Shown: piece after piece, positions 12,107 through 25,180 of the stretch | Position numbering within the stretch: the first letter of the stretch is position 1 | Layout of the letters: the number at the start of each line of letters is the position of its first letter | DNA from: Gymnorhina tibicen | Lineage: Eukaryota > Chordata > Aves > Passeriformes > Artamidae | DNA: 64,000 bases | Reading direction: 5' to 3' | Assembly: GCA_013399875.1 (NCBI GenBank) | Contig: VXAZ01004553.1 | Span: 558,001-622,000, forward strand | Notes under the pieces: generated by a model | Told to the model about the DNA's origin: nothing | The model's database searches: none | The model's input: the letters and a program-made list of their open reading frames with translations, nothing else | Program-made: the position numbers and the translations under genes

Positions 12107-14009
12107 AAGGGAAACTAGGACTACTAAGCATATAGAAACCATCTGACTCTCCACAGAAAAGTTATTACTCAAAAGTTTTTGTGCTTACCAAATAATCTGA
12201 TCTTTGCTTAGTGCAGAAGGGTTTTCCTTTCTCTTTGAACTGAATTTCAATGTGTCCTTGCATGAAGAACATAACGAATTAGGTGCCTACGGCAAGTGCT
12301 GTTTGAAGCACTGTCCTTTATTCCTAGAGCCATTTCCAGGGAAGGTGAAGCTGCAGTGTAAAGCACCTCTGGTTTTATCACAGATCCCCTCTGCAGCGCC
12401 ACTTTTTGCTCAGGGGATGACACTCGGGTGGACAGGATTCAGCACAAACACAACCTGGTGGGTCTCCCCTCTCTCAGCCAGGCAGGCGGGAGCTGTGCCT
12501 CACAGGAAGACAGGCATGACAGCCTCTGTAACCTGAAGGCAGAGCACAGCATTTTAGGACAACTATGAGGCACGAATCCAAAGATCTGTTCCTTCACCCC
12601 CCAAAGGTGTGCAAAGATAAACACCAAAGAGACAGATCCTGCTGGTGGTGTCAGTGCTGCAGAAATATAACTGTCCAAGTTAAACCACAAAATCTTATGG
12701 GGACTTGTATGAGAAAAATCCCACCCTCAGGGAAGTGGGGCATTTGAAAGCAACTGGCATGCAGCGCATTTTCAGTGGCTGGCAACTCACGCTGGGCATT
12801 TCTTGTGCAACCCAAACACGGCCTCACAAGCAAAATATAAAATATCCTTTCGGCTCTTTCTGGGGTGCCATCCAGGAGGGCCCCCACATGTTCACACCTT
12901 CCAAATTCCTGACTGGTTAGATGCAGAAAGCTTTCCAGGCTCAGTGCTACCAGGCCACTCAGGACAGGGTGGCAGCAGCACAGGCAGCCTGTGCAAGGGC
13001 CCAGGCTCTTAGCAGCATCCCTTAGTCTCTAGATGTCTGAGCTCTCTCTGCCACTCCACCCTGAGGCCCAGGGAAGCATCACTATTTTTCCAGCTCTGCC
13101 TTAACTGAATAACTCAGCTAATAGCATCAGATGAAGCAGTGATTTTCTGATGCTTGGCCAAGCTGTTAACATTGTCATTCTAGCACACTTTAACAAGTAC
13201 AGGCAGGTCCGGGCGTTAGTCATATTTCTACAAACACGGTGGTGGTTATTTTTCTTTTTCTTTTCTATCTGAGCCATTTTTCTGGGCTTCAAAGCCGTCA
13301 GTGGAAACAGATGTGTGAATGTTATAAAATTATGCTGCTGCATCAGGGTTTTTTTTATGGCTTCATATAAGTTGTATGTCAAAAGACACTTCAGACCAGA
13401 GGGCCAAGTGCTTTGCATTGAGAGAAGTTAGCACAAGGAATGACAGTCTGTGAAACAAGCACCCAGTCTTACTCAGATTAAAAAAAAAAAACCAAAATAA
13501 AATAAAATAAATACTAAAATGCAACTCTCTGCCCTGACCTAATTTCAGTTCCGTGTATACACACACTATTCCACAGTCTCCAAATGGATGCTAGTGGGGT
13601 TGGTGGTACATCTGAAAGCACACGGCTTCAATACTTTATCACATCCTCACTGCTCAACAGGTGGCCCTTTCACCATTAACTACATCCTGGAGAAGGCCTC
13701 TGTGGGATGTGAATCCTTCAAGAGCAGGTATTTATTTTCCTGGGGCTCCTCTGAGCAGCAGCTCAGCCTGCAATCCCCAGCAAGGCTGTGCCTCTCAAAA
13801 GCTTGAGTGAAGTTCTCAATGCAGACATTTTTTATGCTTCCCAGGCTTGAAGTGAAAGGTGGTACACACTGGGTTCCTTCCTTCTGAAGGAAGTCTTGCA
13901 GTGAGCCCTATTTTGGGCAAAATATCGCACCACTCCTTTAGCTCACTTGTATCAGCTGTTTGTGTAGGATGCGCTTCAAGCAACGCATGGGAATATCCCA
14001 TTTCTTCCC

Positions 14010-14620
14010 GTTGTGCCAGTCCGAGCGACTCGCCGGGCTGCGCTGGTTATGCATGAAGCAAACACAAACAAAACTCCTTCAGGCACGGGTAGGATTAGTT
14101 ACGGGCGCTGGAGCGCGCAGCTTGTGCGCCGTGCGCGGTCCTGGCCGAGCACAGCAGCCCCCGCGCACCCCCGGGCCGGGCACGGCCCCGCCGCCTCCCG
14201 CCTGCTCCTTTGTGGCCCCGTGGGCTGCGGAAATCGCGACAGCCGGGCCCGGGCTCCCAGAGCAACAGATTGCAGAGCATCCGGCCGGGCCGGGGCCGCG
14301 CTGCTCGCGCGGCAGAACGCGGCACGGCGAGCGCGGCTGCTCCGCGGGCGAGCAGACTGCGGAGCGCCGGCACCGGCCGCGCCAGGGCAGCCTTTGTGTG
14401 GGACGGCGGGTCTCACGGAGTGTGCGAGCGCCATTGGCTGCGCCCTCCGAACATATGCAGAGCAGAGTGACATATGGCAATTGGTGACGGCCCCGGCGCA
14501 GATGCCGAGGGCTTTGTTTGGGAACAGCGCGCGGTGCGGATCCAGCACAGCCCTCCCGCGCTGCTGGGAGTGGGGCGGGTGCCAGCAGCGCTCCCTCAGC
14601 TCCGGGCGCCCAGCATTCCT
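14010..14620. promoter_or_regulatory. CpG island, candidate orphan promoter
   Basis: CpG density rises abruptly from AT-rich flanks, with many GCGC, CCGG and CGCG motifs between about 14010 and 14620. Two inverted CCAAT boxes (ATTGG at 14433-14437 and 14480-14484) and two CATATG E-box-like sites (14452-14457, 14471-14476) cluster near its downstream edge, as in a TATA-less housekeeping-type promoter. Several overlapping frames are open on both strands, as expected from GC-rich DNA lacking stop codons, and none contains a domain I recognise. It may drive an unannotated non-coding RNA between the upstream gene and RASSF10, or be an upstream alternative promoter. Confidence 0.6.
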
Positions 14621-16619
14621 GGTGCCGCCTGTGCTGCTGGCTGTGCTGAGCAGATTTTGTGCTCCTGAAGCTCTGCCCACGAGCCAGAGCCCGGGGCACG
14701 CTGAGAAATGGGTTTCATTTAAAAACGAGACGGAGGTGGACTCCTGTTTCAACTCCTTTGCATTCAGCTTTCTACATAGTACCAGAGCCTGAAACAAACT
14801 ATTTCTAAAACTGTTTACTTTTTCATTAAAGCCTTTGTTTTCAATGGTTTCTCTCTGTAAATGATATAAAGAGAAAACTAGATAGTGATAAATAGTGACG
14901 TGTATATTATTTTTTCAACTGTGTTAAGCAAAAGTTTAAATTGAGGTTAAAAAGGGCAAACCAAAATGATGATTTCCTTGCCGTGGGACGAGACAAACTG
15001 GAAAAGAGGTTCTATCAGCTTGTTCATGCAGGAAAAACACGAGGGAAGGTTTGGAAATCTCAGCATGGGTCCCAGTCTGTGCAGAGCCATGAGACAAGCA
15101 CACTGGGAAGTACAGCACCAGGCTGGAGCTGAGATACAGAGATCTACTCTTATCTCTGCCACTGAGCACCTGTATGACCACAAAAACCCCTTCAGCCCAA
15201 CATGCCTCAGAAATAAAGACATGATACTCCTCCCAGTGCACTGTTTTGCAAAGGCCTGCTGGCTGTGGAGCAGAGCATGACCTTACAACACCGAATCCTT
15301 TCACATGGGCCACAGGAGCCTCATCAAACAGGAACAGCATCCACCGAGCCGAGGACACGAGGCTCAAAATCTTTGCATCTTACTCTCTACTGCTGGCACT
15401 ATCAGCCTTTGCTCACTTGTCATTTTATGTGTTTCCATGGTGAAGAGGAATCCAAGTCCACATAGGTTTAAAACACTTTGCATACAGATGCACAGACAGG
15501 GGCCAAGCAACCAAAGCCAGAGGAAAACAAAGTGCCACCTCCTGCCATGGGATGGGAACCAATACAGATTCAGCCCTCTGCAGATTTCTGGTTGAGCAGA
15601 GCCCAAGGGGTAGAGCCAGACTGGGACAGGGAGCTAGCAGCCACCACCACCTCCCCTAAGAGAGCAGCCTGAGAGCTGCCCAGCTGAGAGCAGTTTTCTT
15701 TGCTTTCTGCTCCTTTTGCTTTTTAAGAGCTGGTGAAGCAAACACATTGCTCTGAACTGGGGCCGTGGAGTAGCCAGACTCTAAGTCAAGGGACACAAAG
15801 CAAGTTGCTACCACCATGTTTTAGAAGCAAGAGGCAAAGGAGAAACCATGAGGCTGCCCAGGCATCACCAGAGGGCTGAGCTGTGCTGACTCCACAATCC
15901 CCAAACTAATTTGTCGCTCTGGCCCTCGGTGGGTCTCTGAGTTGCTGTATTTCCACGCAGAAGTTCGAGCACATGCGGTAGGTCTGAGTAGCTCTGACGG
16001 CATCATATTTGCTGGGCAAGCTCCAGCCATCTGTGCAGCAACTGTCCAGCACAGCCAAGGCTGCTCCAGACCCTCTGGACCTGCACTGTGTGCTGGTGCT
16101 CATATTTGCAGTACTCAGCCAGTACCTCTGGCTGACTGGCTCATCGCTCAAAACTTCTGTTTCACCCACTCCTTTGTAGCAAAATCCCAGACATGCAGCC
16201 TCAAACTTGGCCTGGAAAACAGTCGTGTGGGGAGCAAGACAATGCATATTCGGGGAAAACTAGATTTTCGGTAGTCCTGCCTCTGTGACACTGAGAACAA
16301 CCTGACAGGGTTGCGGGTGTGCGGAGGAAGAGCTTTACCTTGAGACTGGCTCCCTCTGCAGCCTGATCGCCAGCACCCCGAACGCGGCATGTCTTTTTAG
16401 ACATTTAACTGCTACTCACAGCCGGTTAACCTTCTGGGAATGAACGGGCTAAGCAGGGGAAATCTGTGCTCTCCATCCTCATCAGGTTTTACAGTATCAC
16501 AGGGATGATGGATAAACTACCCCAGTGAAAAAGCAGACCGACTTTCCAGTTAAAATTACACCACTGGCAAACACGTCACATCAAAATCTCCTGACCAGGT
16601 GGCAAACAAAGCGGCAACT
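14621..16619. other. Non-coding spacer between two CpG islands
   Basis: No recognisable gene. The frames present are short and overlap on both strands. If the 14.3 kb island is a promoter, this segment would contain the first exon and intron of a + strand transcript or lie upstream of a minus-strand one. Confidence 0.5.
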
Positions 16620-16910
16620 TCGGAGTTTCCTGGGAAAACGCAGAGCAGAGCCGGGCACTAACAAACGGACCGTGCAAACCTTCTGCAGCGCTTCCCGTTT
16701 GTCCAAACCCTTCCCGCTGGGCGCTTCTCCAGCGCGGGGACAGCGGAGCGCGGCCGAGCGCAGCTCCCGCAGCTCCCGCAGCTCCGCGGCCCCGCAGCGA
16801 CACCGCGCGGGGACAGGGACAGACCCCGCACACCCCATGCCCCGGGCAGGAGCCGGCCGGCCCCAGCCCTTCCCACTGCTGCCGAGTCCTCGGGGGAGCT
16901 GCCACGGCTG
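16620..16910. promoter_or_regulatory. Second small CpG island, candidate promoter
   Basis: A roughly 290-bp GC- and CpG-rich block with GCGCGGGG, CGGCCGAGCGC and a short GCTCCCGCA repeat near 16760-16785. It is flanked by ordinary sequence. A donor-like AAGGGTGAGC lies just downstream near 16968-16977 on the + strand, compatible with a first exon. No domain is recognisable in the frames that cross it (for example 16525-16944 + or 16576-16968 -). Confidence 0.5.
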
Positions 16911-17794
16911 GAAGTGTGGGAATTGCCAGCAGACACATCTCTAACAGGCGTGTTGTCGCTGGCATCAAGGGTGAGCACGAGGCAGGAGGAAAACCAGGGA
17001 AATTCCACCTTATATTACGCAGGAAATCAGGTTAGATTACCGCTGGGGATGCTACCGGGCTTAAAGCTGTGAATCAGCTGGCAGGTTAATAGCTCCTCCG
17101 TCTCCCCTCACGAGAGTGAAACCCTCCCAGCGTGGCCGACACACCTGTTTTGGAGTGCTCACTGTCTTTATTACACAACACCCCGTACCCGCTGGCCACC
17201 CTGCTCAGTCCTCATCCAGCTGGCACGAAATGCAGGGTGAGGAGAGGAGCTAACAAACTCCCTCCGTGTGTGGCAGTGCTTTGTCCACAGGCTGGACACA
17301 GGTCCCTGTGTCCTTTCTGCCCCCAAACCCATCACATCCAGTAGCCTCGTTTGTGCTGAGCAGAAGCTGCAGCCGCCGTGGGATGGGGCCAGTGCAAGCC
17401 GTTTGCCAAGCCAGCGAGCCCAGAGCACCACGGAGGAACACTGTGCTGCTAAATCTGTGCTGCATCAGCGCACAATGGAGCTCAGAGCTGCAGGCACTGC
17501 CAAGGCAGGCTCTGCCTTTACCACAGTTTCAGTGAAAACAGATGAGTGAAGTATTGTCAACTTCAGCCCTCCAGAAACCGTCTCACGCACCCCAAAAAAC
17601 ATATGGTAGAATTTTTCAAAAGAGCAAATCCAAGGAATACTTTGCTGTTACCTTTTGGTGCTTCCAATCCACTGTACTCCAGAATAGAAACCATCCCATT
17701 TCACATTTATAACCATATGACCTCTACACATCCCACATAGTGTCCCAGGCCTGGCTCTTTGGCCAGTGCTAAATATTGAGCCATATCATAAAAC

Positions 17795-18131
17795 TGTGGG
17801 AATTGTCAGCACTGAATAGAGTGCACATTTATGGAGACAAATAACCCCATGCAGGCAGACACAAATAGCCCCCTTTCTTTGCTGGGCAGCAGCCAGTTCA
17901 TTGGTGAGTGCCTCTTCCAAGCTCTAGACTCAGTGCTGAGAGCCCGAAAAGCCACCAGCCCAGAGCAATAGTCAGAGTACAGTGTGTCAGTGCAAGCAGG
18001 ACAGCACTTAAAAGGAGATGCCACATTTACTTGGCTGTGTGAGGAGTTCAGGGTTTGTCTATTCATGCAATAAAGAGCTTGTTTACTCTCCTGTTTACTC
18101 CCCTCAAGATTTGTGTCTGGCTATTTCGACA
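17795..18131 (+). mobile_element. Possible degenerate solo LTR
   Basis: The segment begins TGTGGG, ends GACA, and has in order a TATA-like CTTAAAAGG near 18006-18014, an AATAAA signal near 18069-18074 and GT-rich DNA after it, the order expected of U3-R-U5. I see no target-site duplication and no internal retroviral genes next to it. The boundaries are uncertain. Chance assembly of promoter-like and poly(A)-like motifs is a serious alternative. Confidence 0.3.
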
Positions 18132-21100
18132 GCCACTCGTGGCAGCTGGAAGGATGGATTGTTATTACATATAGAAAACTTTAGCTAGCCAGGAGTCAGA
18201 AGAAAACCTGAGTAATGATTCTGAATGTTCAAAACACTGCCCATGGAGTGGAAAGGCTGCATCACACCCCCTTTTTGGGGGGGGGTAGCATAAATTGCTT
18301 GTTTGTTGTAGGAAAATAAAATCCAAACTGGTATAATACAAAGCCTAGTTCTGAACACATCACCTCTTTATCTGCTGCCAACAATCACTACTGTAAATTG
18401 GCTTAAGCCATCACACCTCTCGTGTGTGTTTCTTCTGTAGACACACTTTTAAAGCCAGGTGAAAAAAACAGCCAGGCTTTTTCAGTGCCTCCCACCGGAG
18501 CAAAAGCTCATTAGCAACACTGTGACAAGAGCAGCTTGCACAGACCACCTTTTCCAGGTACAGAGCAAGGCTGGAGGAGGGCTAAAGAACCAGCTGAGTT
18601 TTGACACCAAGCTGCAAACTGGCACCAGCAAGCCCAAAGTAGCCTGTCTGAACTTGGCAGCTAAAACCTGCAAAACGGACAGTTAGAAGATTCCAGCATA
18701 GGCTTCCTATGCTGCTACTACTTGCCAGAAGACCCCATTTTCCTACAGTCCACCTTCAAAGGAGAGTTGGAAGGAGGCCTGACCATCTGGAGAAATTGTT
18801 CGTGATGTTCTATGACACTGAAAAATAAAGCAAACAGCCTGGCAAAATATAAACCTGCTATCATGCCAATTCCCACTTGTTTTCCCTTTTGTCTCTTGTG
18901 GAGCTGCATGTGAGCTCCCAGAAACGCTGGAATAAAGCTGCAAGTTTTGCTCCTCCAGCCAGGCCATCCCTAGCCACAGGTGTCCAGTTGGGAATTCTCA
19001 GCCACCTGGCTTCCGTGCCTGCTTTGCTCTGTGGACAATCCCATCTGCTGGCTTTGGTGGCAGCCTCCCCCTGCTGTGGTGGCCTCGTCTCCAGCACACA
19101 CAGAACACACACCTGGGCTGGCAGCACCTCCAGGACCCTCCAGACAACTCCACCAAGCAACACAGAGTAGGAGACTTCTGCGTCACAAACCTAAGTGCCT
19201 TATGGTCCAGACTGAAAGGTAGAAGCCAAATATGTGTGTTTGTAAGCAGTTTAAATTCTAACATTGTGAAAACGTAATCTGCCACTTTAATGCTTCTGCA
19301 GGAGTCCCATGGAATGATCTCAGGTAAGGGTCTTACCATGTAGATGGCAGAATTCAAACCAGCTTGTACAAAAAGAAAGCATTCTGTTCTCAGAGTTGTA
19401 GATTTCTGTCCTTCCCTGCTCGCAGGTGAGCGTGGGATTACACTTCTGTTAACAGGGATCTGAACCTGTCAATACTTTGGAGTGCATCTGTGAAATAGAA
19501 TCACATCCAGAAGCTGCAGTGACCAAAGTTTCCAGGTTTCCTGTTATTTTAATTGTTTCCTTCTTCTTTATTATCCCAGCCTCATTCTTTGAAGTTTATG
19601 TATCCTCTGTTGCTTGTGGAACTTTTGAAGGGATCCTCCTGTTCTGCAAACAATTTCTTCTCATGCAGAGAGAGCAGCAAACCACCTTCAACAGAAAATG
19701 AACACTCACTCTTCCAAACATATCAATAACTGGTTTACTGTCTTAATACAGAGAGAGCGATTCAAATAAAATCATTAGGTTTGGGCTTCAAATGGGCATC
19801 ACAGCTCTGCTGTTCTCCAGAGTGGGCTAAATCCAGATGTGGACACAAACACCCAAATAATCTCAGTTTTGAGTCGGAAGTTTGGTGTTTCAGTTTCAGG
19901 TGTGTTTTGATTTGAATTTTGATGTGCTTCAGAATAAAATGGACTGCTGGCTGAAAAACACTCTAAGCCAAACCAGAAGACTAAACAATCCCCTGAATAA
20001 GCTTCATGAGTGAATCCTAAGTGTGTTTTTAGGAGCTGTTCCACTGGTTGTAGCCATGCCCTTCAGTGTACCACAAGTAAGAATGATCACGAGGATTTTT
20101 TCCCCATAAGAATGGGCTACAAAATAAGGAAAAGATTCAGCAAGTATGACTTCAGACTGAGACCTGAGATGCAAATTTGTATTTCCAAATCAGCCTCCTG
20201 CCAGGACCTACTAAATCAAAATAGAGCTGACAGAGTGGAGCTGTGGTTAACGGAAAAGACACTCAGCACTCGAATGAAAAATGCAAAAAAAGCTTCAAAA
20301 GAAAAAGGAGGGAACAGTAGGGCATCAGTCTCTTGGCTTTCCCCAGGGCTTCTTTGCATGTCCTGATTTTATTGACACTATCATCTCTTCCTGTATTCTT
20401 AAAGCTCAGCTGTGGCGTGAGGCAGGTTCCGCAGCAATGCCAATCCAGTGAACTAAACGAAGCAGTTCTTGCAGGATTGGCCTGGGGCCACTGATTTCAA
20501 TGGGAGCTGCTGGGTGCCCAGCATGACCGGCAGTTAGGCTCTTTGTGGATCAAAACTCGGAATAATTTTGCTCCATCTGGCATTTTTCATGATCCCCGCT
20601 GTGCCCAATATTGCAGTCACAACACCTCGCTTTTTAAAAATCACCACTCAGCCAAAGGCATAAAATGTAACAAGCACTTGAACAAGTGAAATTGTGGCAA
20701 CAACAAAATCCTTGCATATTACCATTATAGCAATGGCACTTAGCAAGTGGTTGGAAACTCCTTAAACAAACCTACTTTGTCAGGGAGGGAATGCTTCTGC
20801 TGCTCTTTGAGGTACTTCATTCTTAGCCCCCAGATCACTGGTAACTAGAAAATGTAGATGGATGTCGAGCTGATAAAATCTTTTCTAGGTCTTTTCTAGG
20901 TCTCACAGTACAGATTTGCCAGAGGCCAAAAAAATTAACGTCTGAAGAAGTCCTAAATGAAGTAGAAAATAGCAGAGGTAGTTAGGGTGGCAAAGAACAC
21001 GGGCCTGATTGATGGAAAAACTGAAGAGAGTGATGGAAACAGCATAAGACAAAGAGAAAAGAAGCTGAGTGGAAGGAAGTGAAGTTTTAGACTAGAAACG

Positions 21101-24075
21101 TAAGAATTGCTGGGCTTTACAGCAGGGTACCGCCCAATATCCCATCTCAGCAGGGCTGAATGGCAGATGGAAGAGTAGGAAAACAGAAGTTTATGTGCTT
21201 TCTCCCTGACAAACTCTTTCTGTTTTAAGATACACAGGGTAAAAACCGCAGAAGCGGAGATGGTAACAAGTGTGTTTAATAGCTTTCGGTGGAGCTTACT
21301 TCTGTGAACAGGTCTAGTCTGAATCCAGGTAAACTTTTGGCATTGACAGGACCCTCTGTACAAGTGTACCTACACTGCGTTTGAAAAAGTGTGTCTTCAT
21401 TTCTTTCAGGTTAGCCAGGCATGTCTGGAAACATGAGAAATGGTAAATGATGCTTTTCTAATCACACTGTCTACTCCATTCATGGTTTTTATACTATTTT
21501 ATCTCATCCCCATTCAGCTGGTTTTTCCTAAGGTAAAAACTTCATGTAGTGGTCAGCACAGAAACGGGGCCATATCTTTTACTACTCTATCTGCCTTTAT
21601 CTTTCCCAGCTCTACAATCTTTCTTTGGAGGTGTAATCGTATCAATAACACAGCAGTAGAGGTAAAGGAACCTCAATTTATTTCCTTGAATTCTTCTGAA
21701 TTCTTCTGAAAGGAAATTCCTTGAAACCAAATAGTAGAAGATTTAGTAAACCTCTGCACTTTTATGTTTCTGGAAGCGTTTTCAGAAGCACGATGACCTC
21801 CTCCCCATCCCAGATACAGAGTGGGAGCCTAGGATAAGCATCAGGTCCCAGAATGTATGAACAAAAGCATGGATGTCAACCCAGAAATTATCTTATTGTG
21901 GGCTGCCTTATGGCATATGAACATTGTACAATGCAGGGAGCACTGTGGAGTGCATGCTTCACAAACATTGTTCTCTCAGACGCGTGAAGTTAGAGTTTTT
22001 ATTAGCTCTGAATTACATGGGGCAAACAACAAGCCCTATCAAGGTTGTTGTGTGGCTTAAAAAAGAGCAAATTGGAGGTATTTCCAAGCTGCAAGGAAAA
22101 TACTGAAAATTCAGAAATAGACAAAAGTGGGAAGAGTCTGGAAAAAAGAAAACGATCTCCAGATGGAGGACAGGGGAATGCCAAAAGTCTTGAAGACATT
22201 TTATTTTAATCCCAATTCCCTAAACATTGGATGTTGTTTATAACACGAAATTGCTTGTATTGTTTGTATGTTACTGCTTGATTTCCAAAGCGATGAAACA
22301 AGCTGTGGAAGCCACAGCAGGAGGGTTCCCTTTTAAACAGTAAATCAATGCACTACATCTGTTGAAATCCTGGAGAGCCCAAGGCAGCAATGCCAAATTC
22401 CAGAGTCTGTGCTCAGCAGGAGCCGTGTGGTAAACGTCTGCATTTGGGTTCCAAGTTTGGCCTATTCGCTGTCATCCTCTGAAAACTCTTTGGAGGCTCT
22501 TCAGTCGAAGTGCTGGAACTGGGAGCTCTTCCCTCCCACCTCCAGCAACTCTTCTGATACAGCTGAGGCTGTGATGAGCCCTGAACCATACAGGGGAGGA
22601 CAGTGAGGGAGGCTGGACTGAGCCCTGGGGTTACTTCATGACTTGATGAAGGCACCATCAAAGATGGTGTTTTAATGTTTTTCTGGAGAAAAGTTTTCCA
22701 CCTTTTCCTCTGTGCTAAAAGATGGGAAGTCCTCTGAGCTGACCAAAATGTACCAACACAGCAGACTTCAATGGAGTCAGGAAGCTGTGAAAAGCTCCCA
22801 ACACCCACATGCAGATACGTCTAATGTTCAAAAATTCAGAAAAAAAACCCCCAAAAATGAAGAATTCACTGTACTGAACTCTCCAAATGCCTGAGGTCTG
22901 TCTGTCCTCCCACTGTTTATGCACACAGGAATCAATCAAGCTGGGAACAGAAATATAAAATACCATGGAAGCCCTTCAGAATGCTGTGTTCAGTCCCGTG
23001 TGACTCTGAGGCTGCTCCCACCGCTGCCCACTCAGACCTCTCAGCAACACACTTCAGCCTATTCTTTCCATGTGTCTGCTTAAGTGCAATTAAATCCTCA
23101 GGTCTGGGCCTCTTGCTAAAACACCCTGTCCCTTCTGCAAATTGTCTGGGTGAGCACACAGAGACGGGTTAAAAGGACATTCCTGGCTCCCAACCCTGAG
23201 ATGCCGCAGGTTTTCAGTGGGCAGCATCCTCGGACATGCTGGAGCCTGCCTATCTACCTCACTGTCTTTGTTTCCAGAAGGGGAAGAATTCCTGCTGGTC
23301 AAGTGTGGGCGTTGAAAGAATCTACAGCCAGTCATTGCTCTGTTCTGGGATTTAATGGGAAAACCCACGGCAGGAGGAGTCCTTGCTTAATGACTGTGGG
23401 GCAGTGCTATTGTTTTCTGAGGTGGCGGTGATAGTCAGCAGCACGAAGCAGTGAGCACGACATGCACACCCCTGCACTTTGGGCCCTCAGTTTAAAATGC
23501 CTGTATGGACTGTCAGATGTCTCACACGGCGTTGCATTCTCTTGCTCTTAAGTGAAACCCTCAGTCTGACCTGAAATGTCAAACAGGAGGCATTCTTCTT
23601 TCTTTTTCAGAGCAACTTTTCACTGCTTATCTGGATGCTCACTTTCCTGGCTTGCCAGGCACCCGACGGAGTGGCCTCTGCAAGCTCACAGCTGCAGGGA
23701 TAAAGCACAGACTGCTCAGGTGCCTCTGTCTTGGGCTTTTGGCTCCTCCGCACAGCTCTGCACAGGTGACCTGCTCACGAGCCATTTGCCTGCCTGGGAC
23801 TGCAGAGGTGTCCTACCCAGAGCTTCCAAAACCTTTACAGCCAGCACGCCTGAGGTATTACAGAGAAAATATTGGCTCATTAATTAAATCTAACTTAATA
23901 TTAGGTGTTGGAACATGGTTGTACCATCCAGGAGTTTTACTGGTTGAGTCCAAGTGTCGTAGACAGTAGATTTCATCCCAAGAAGAAGTGAAATTGAAAA
24001 TCACTTGGGGTGTGATGGGTAATAAGCTAAATACAGGCTGTTACATATTTCTTCTGCACGAGAAATACGTTACAG

Positions 24076-24107
24076 TTTTCTCAAGAAGGTTTTCTCAAGA
24101 AGGTTTT
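24076..24107. repeat. 15-bp tandem duplication
   Basis: TTTTCTCAAGAAGG with one neighbouring base is present twice head to tail, a simple slippage duplication. Confidence 0.8.
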
Positions 24108-25180
24108 CACCTTTGGAAAAGCCTACCAGCATTTCAGATTTTACCTCGTTACAAATGTTAAATAAAAATTGCTTGCATTTTCTAATAGAGATGCTGTAGT
24201 TAAAAAAAAAAAAGAGATTTCTTAGCAATGTGGTCCCACTCTCTTCCCCAACCTGCACTGTCCAGGTGCCCGGGAACAGCTGCCTTACAGGCAGTCCTAG
24301 CTGTGACACCCTGCTGTGGGTGTCAGCAGGTACAGAGAGCAGGAAACAGGAACCCCCAACTCCAGCTCTGATGAGGTACAGCGTCACAACAAACACATAG
24401 GAAATAATCTTTCCTTTAGGATAATTAGGTATTTTACGACAAATTTAACTTTCTTTTTTTTTTAAGAAAGAAAATGTTATTTTTGTACAAGTTTAATTCA
24501 GCAATGTCAAATTTCTACTTAAACCCCCCCCCAACAAACAAAACAGGAGAGGGGATTTACATGAATATGCAGCAGTACCAGCCACAATGAAGTTGTGTCT
24601 GCCTTAAGGTACAACCTGGGAAATTCACTCCCATGAGAATTGTGGTCGCCTGCATGAAGGCAGAATTCGGTTCTCAAGTTAACATTTCACCGCTTTAGGA
24701 TTATTTTTAATGTAAAATAATGCTTAATCTACTTCTACTTTCTGTAGTATAATTTACCCAGTTTGATCAATTACAAGGTGCATAACAAAAGCACTCGCAC
24801 GCGTCCATGCACTGCCCAGCTCTTAGGGCCCTGCTGTGTTCTGTGTGCTCTGTTCTCACCAAGTGGCATGTCTGTATTTAATGGGAGCCTGTCATCAAAT
24901 ATATGCTGAGACCAAAGGTGCCCAGCTGGAAGCCACACCCTCAGTCAGTTCTCCTCCTCATCCTCACAAGCCGCTCACTGTTACCTGAACTGGAAACCAA
25001 AGATGTGGCTGCTTCCAAAGGGGAAGCTCTGCCATGGCAATCCTAAAGCAGGGAGCTGAAGAGATGGCTCACCTGTGTATTTCACACAGCCGTGTTTGAT
25101 AAGGACATGGAATATACTCAAAGTAACAAAGTCTTCCCAAAACAAACACACTTGACTGTTATATTTTTCAACATTTTGAC

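Larger units (their letters stand above)
4516..14009. other. Intergenic DNA, no gene recognised
   Basis: All frames here are short, overlap one another on both strands and lack recognisable domains. The longest, on the minus strand at 8965-9459 and 9236-9652, overlap in different frames and contain nothing I can assign to a family. Notable items are a direct repeat of TGCTTCTTAATTAA near 5477-5510, an 18-base A-run at about 6919-6937, a 40-bp tandem repeat at 8255-8380, an AT-rich stretch at 10605-10670 and a perfect hairpin at 12067-12106. The A-run follows a 136-codon frame that begins at a non-ATG codon, which gives no support for a gene or retrocopy. Confidence 0.6.
16911..25180. other. 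Intergenic DNA, no gene recognised
   Basis: Frames are short or overlapping and carry no family signature. The longest, minus strand 20953-21363, is hydrophobic by composition only. Visible structures are an LTR-like module at 17795-18131, a CACTTG/CAAGTG palindrome near 20675-20688, a short direct repeat near 21690-21712 and a 15-bp tandem duplication near 24076-24107. Confidence 0.6.

Noticed and set aside
14013..14797. Several 90-260-codon frames on both strands
   Set aside because: All overlap in different frames over the CpG island, where stops are rare. None has a recognisable domain or good splice or poly(A) context.
16525..17008. Overlapping 116-139-codon frames
   Set aside because: Same GC-driven effect over the 16.6 kb island; no domain.
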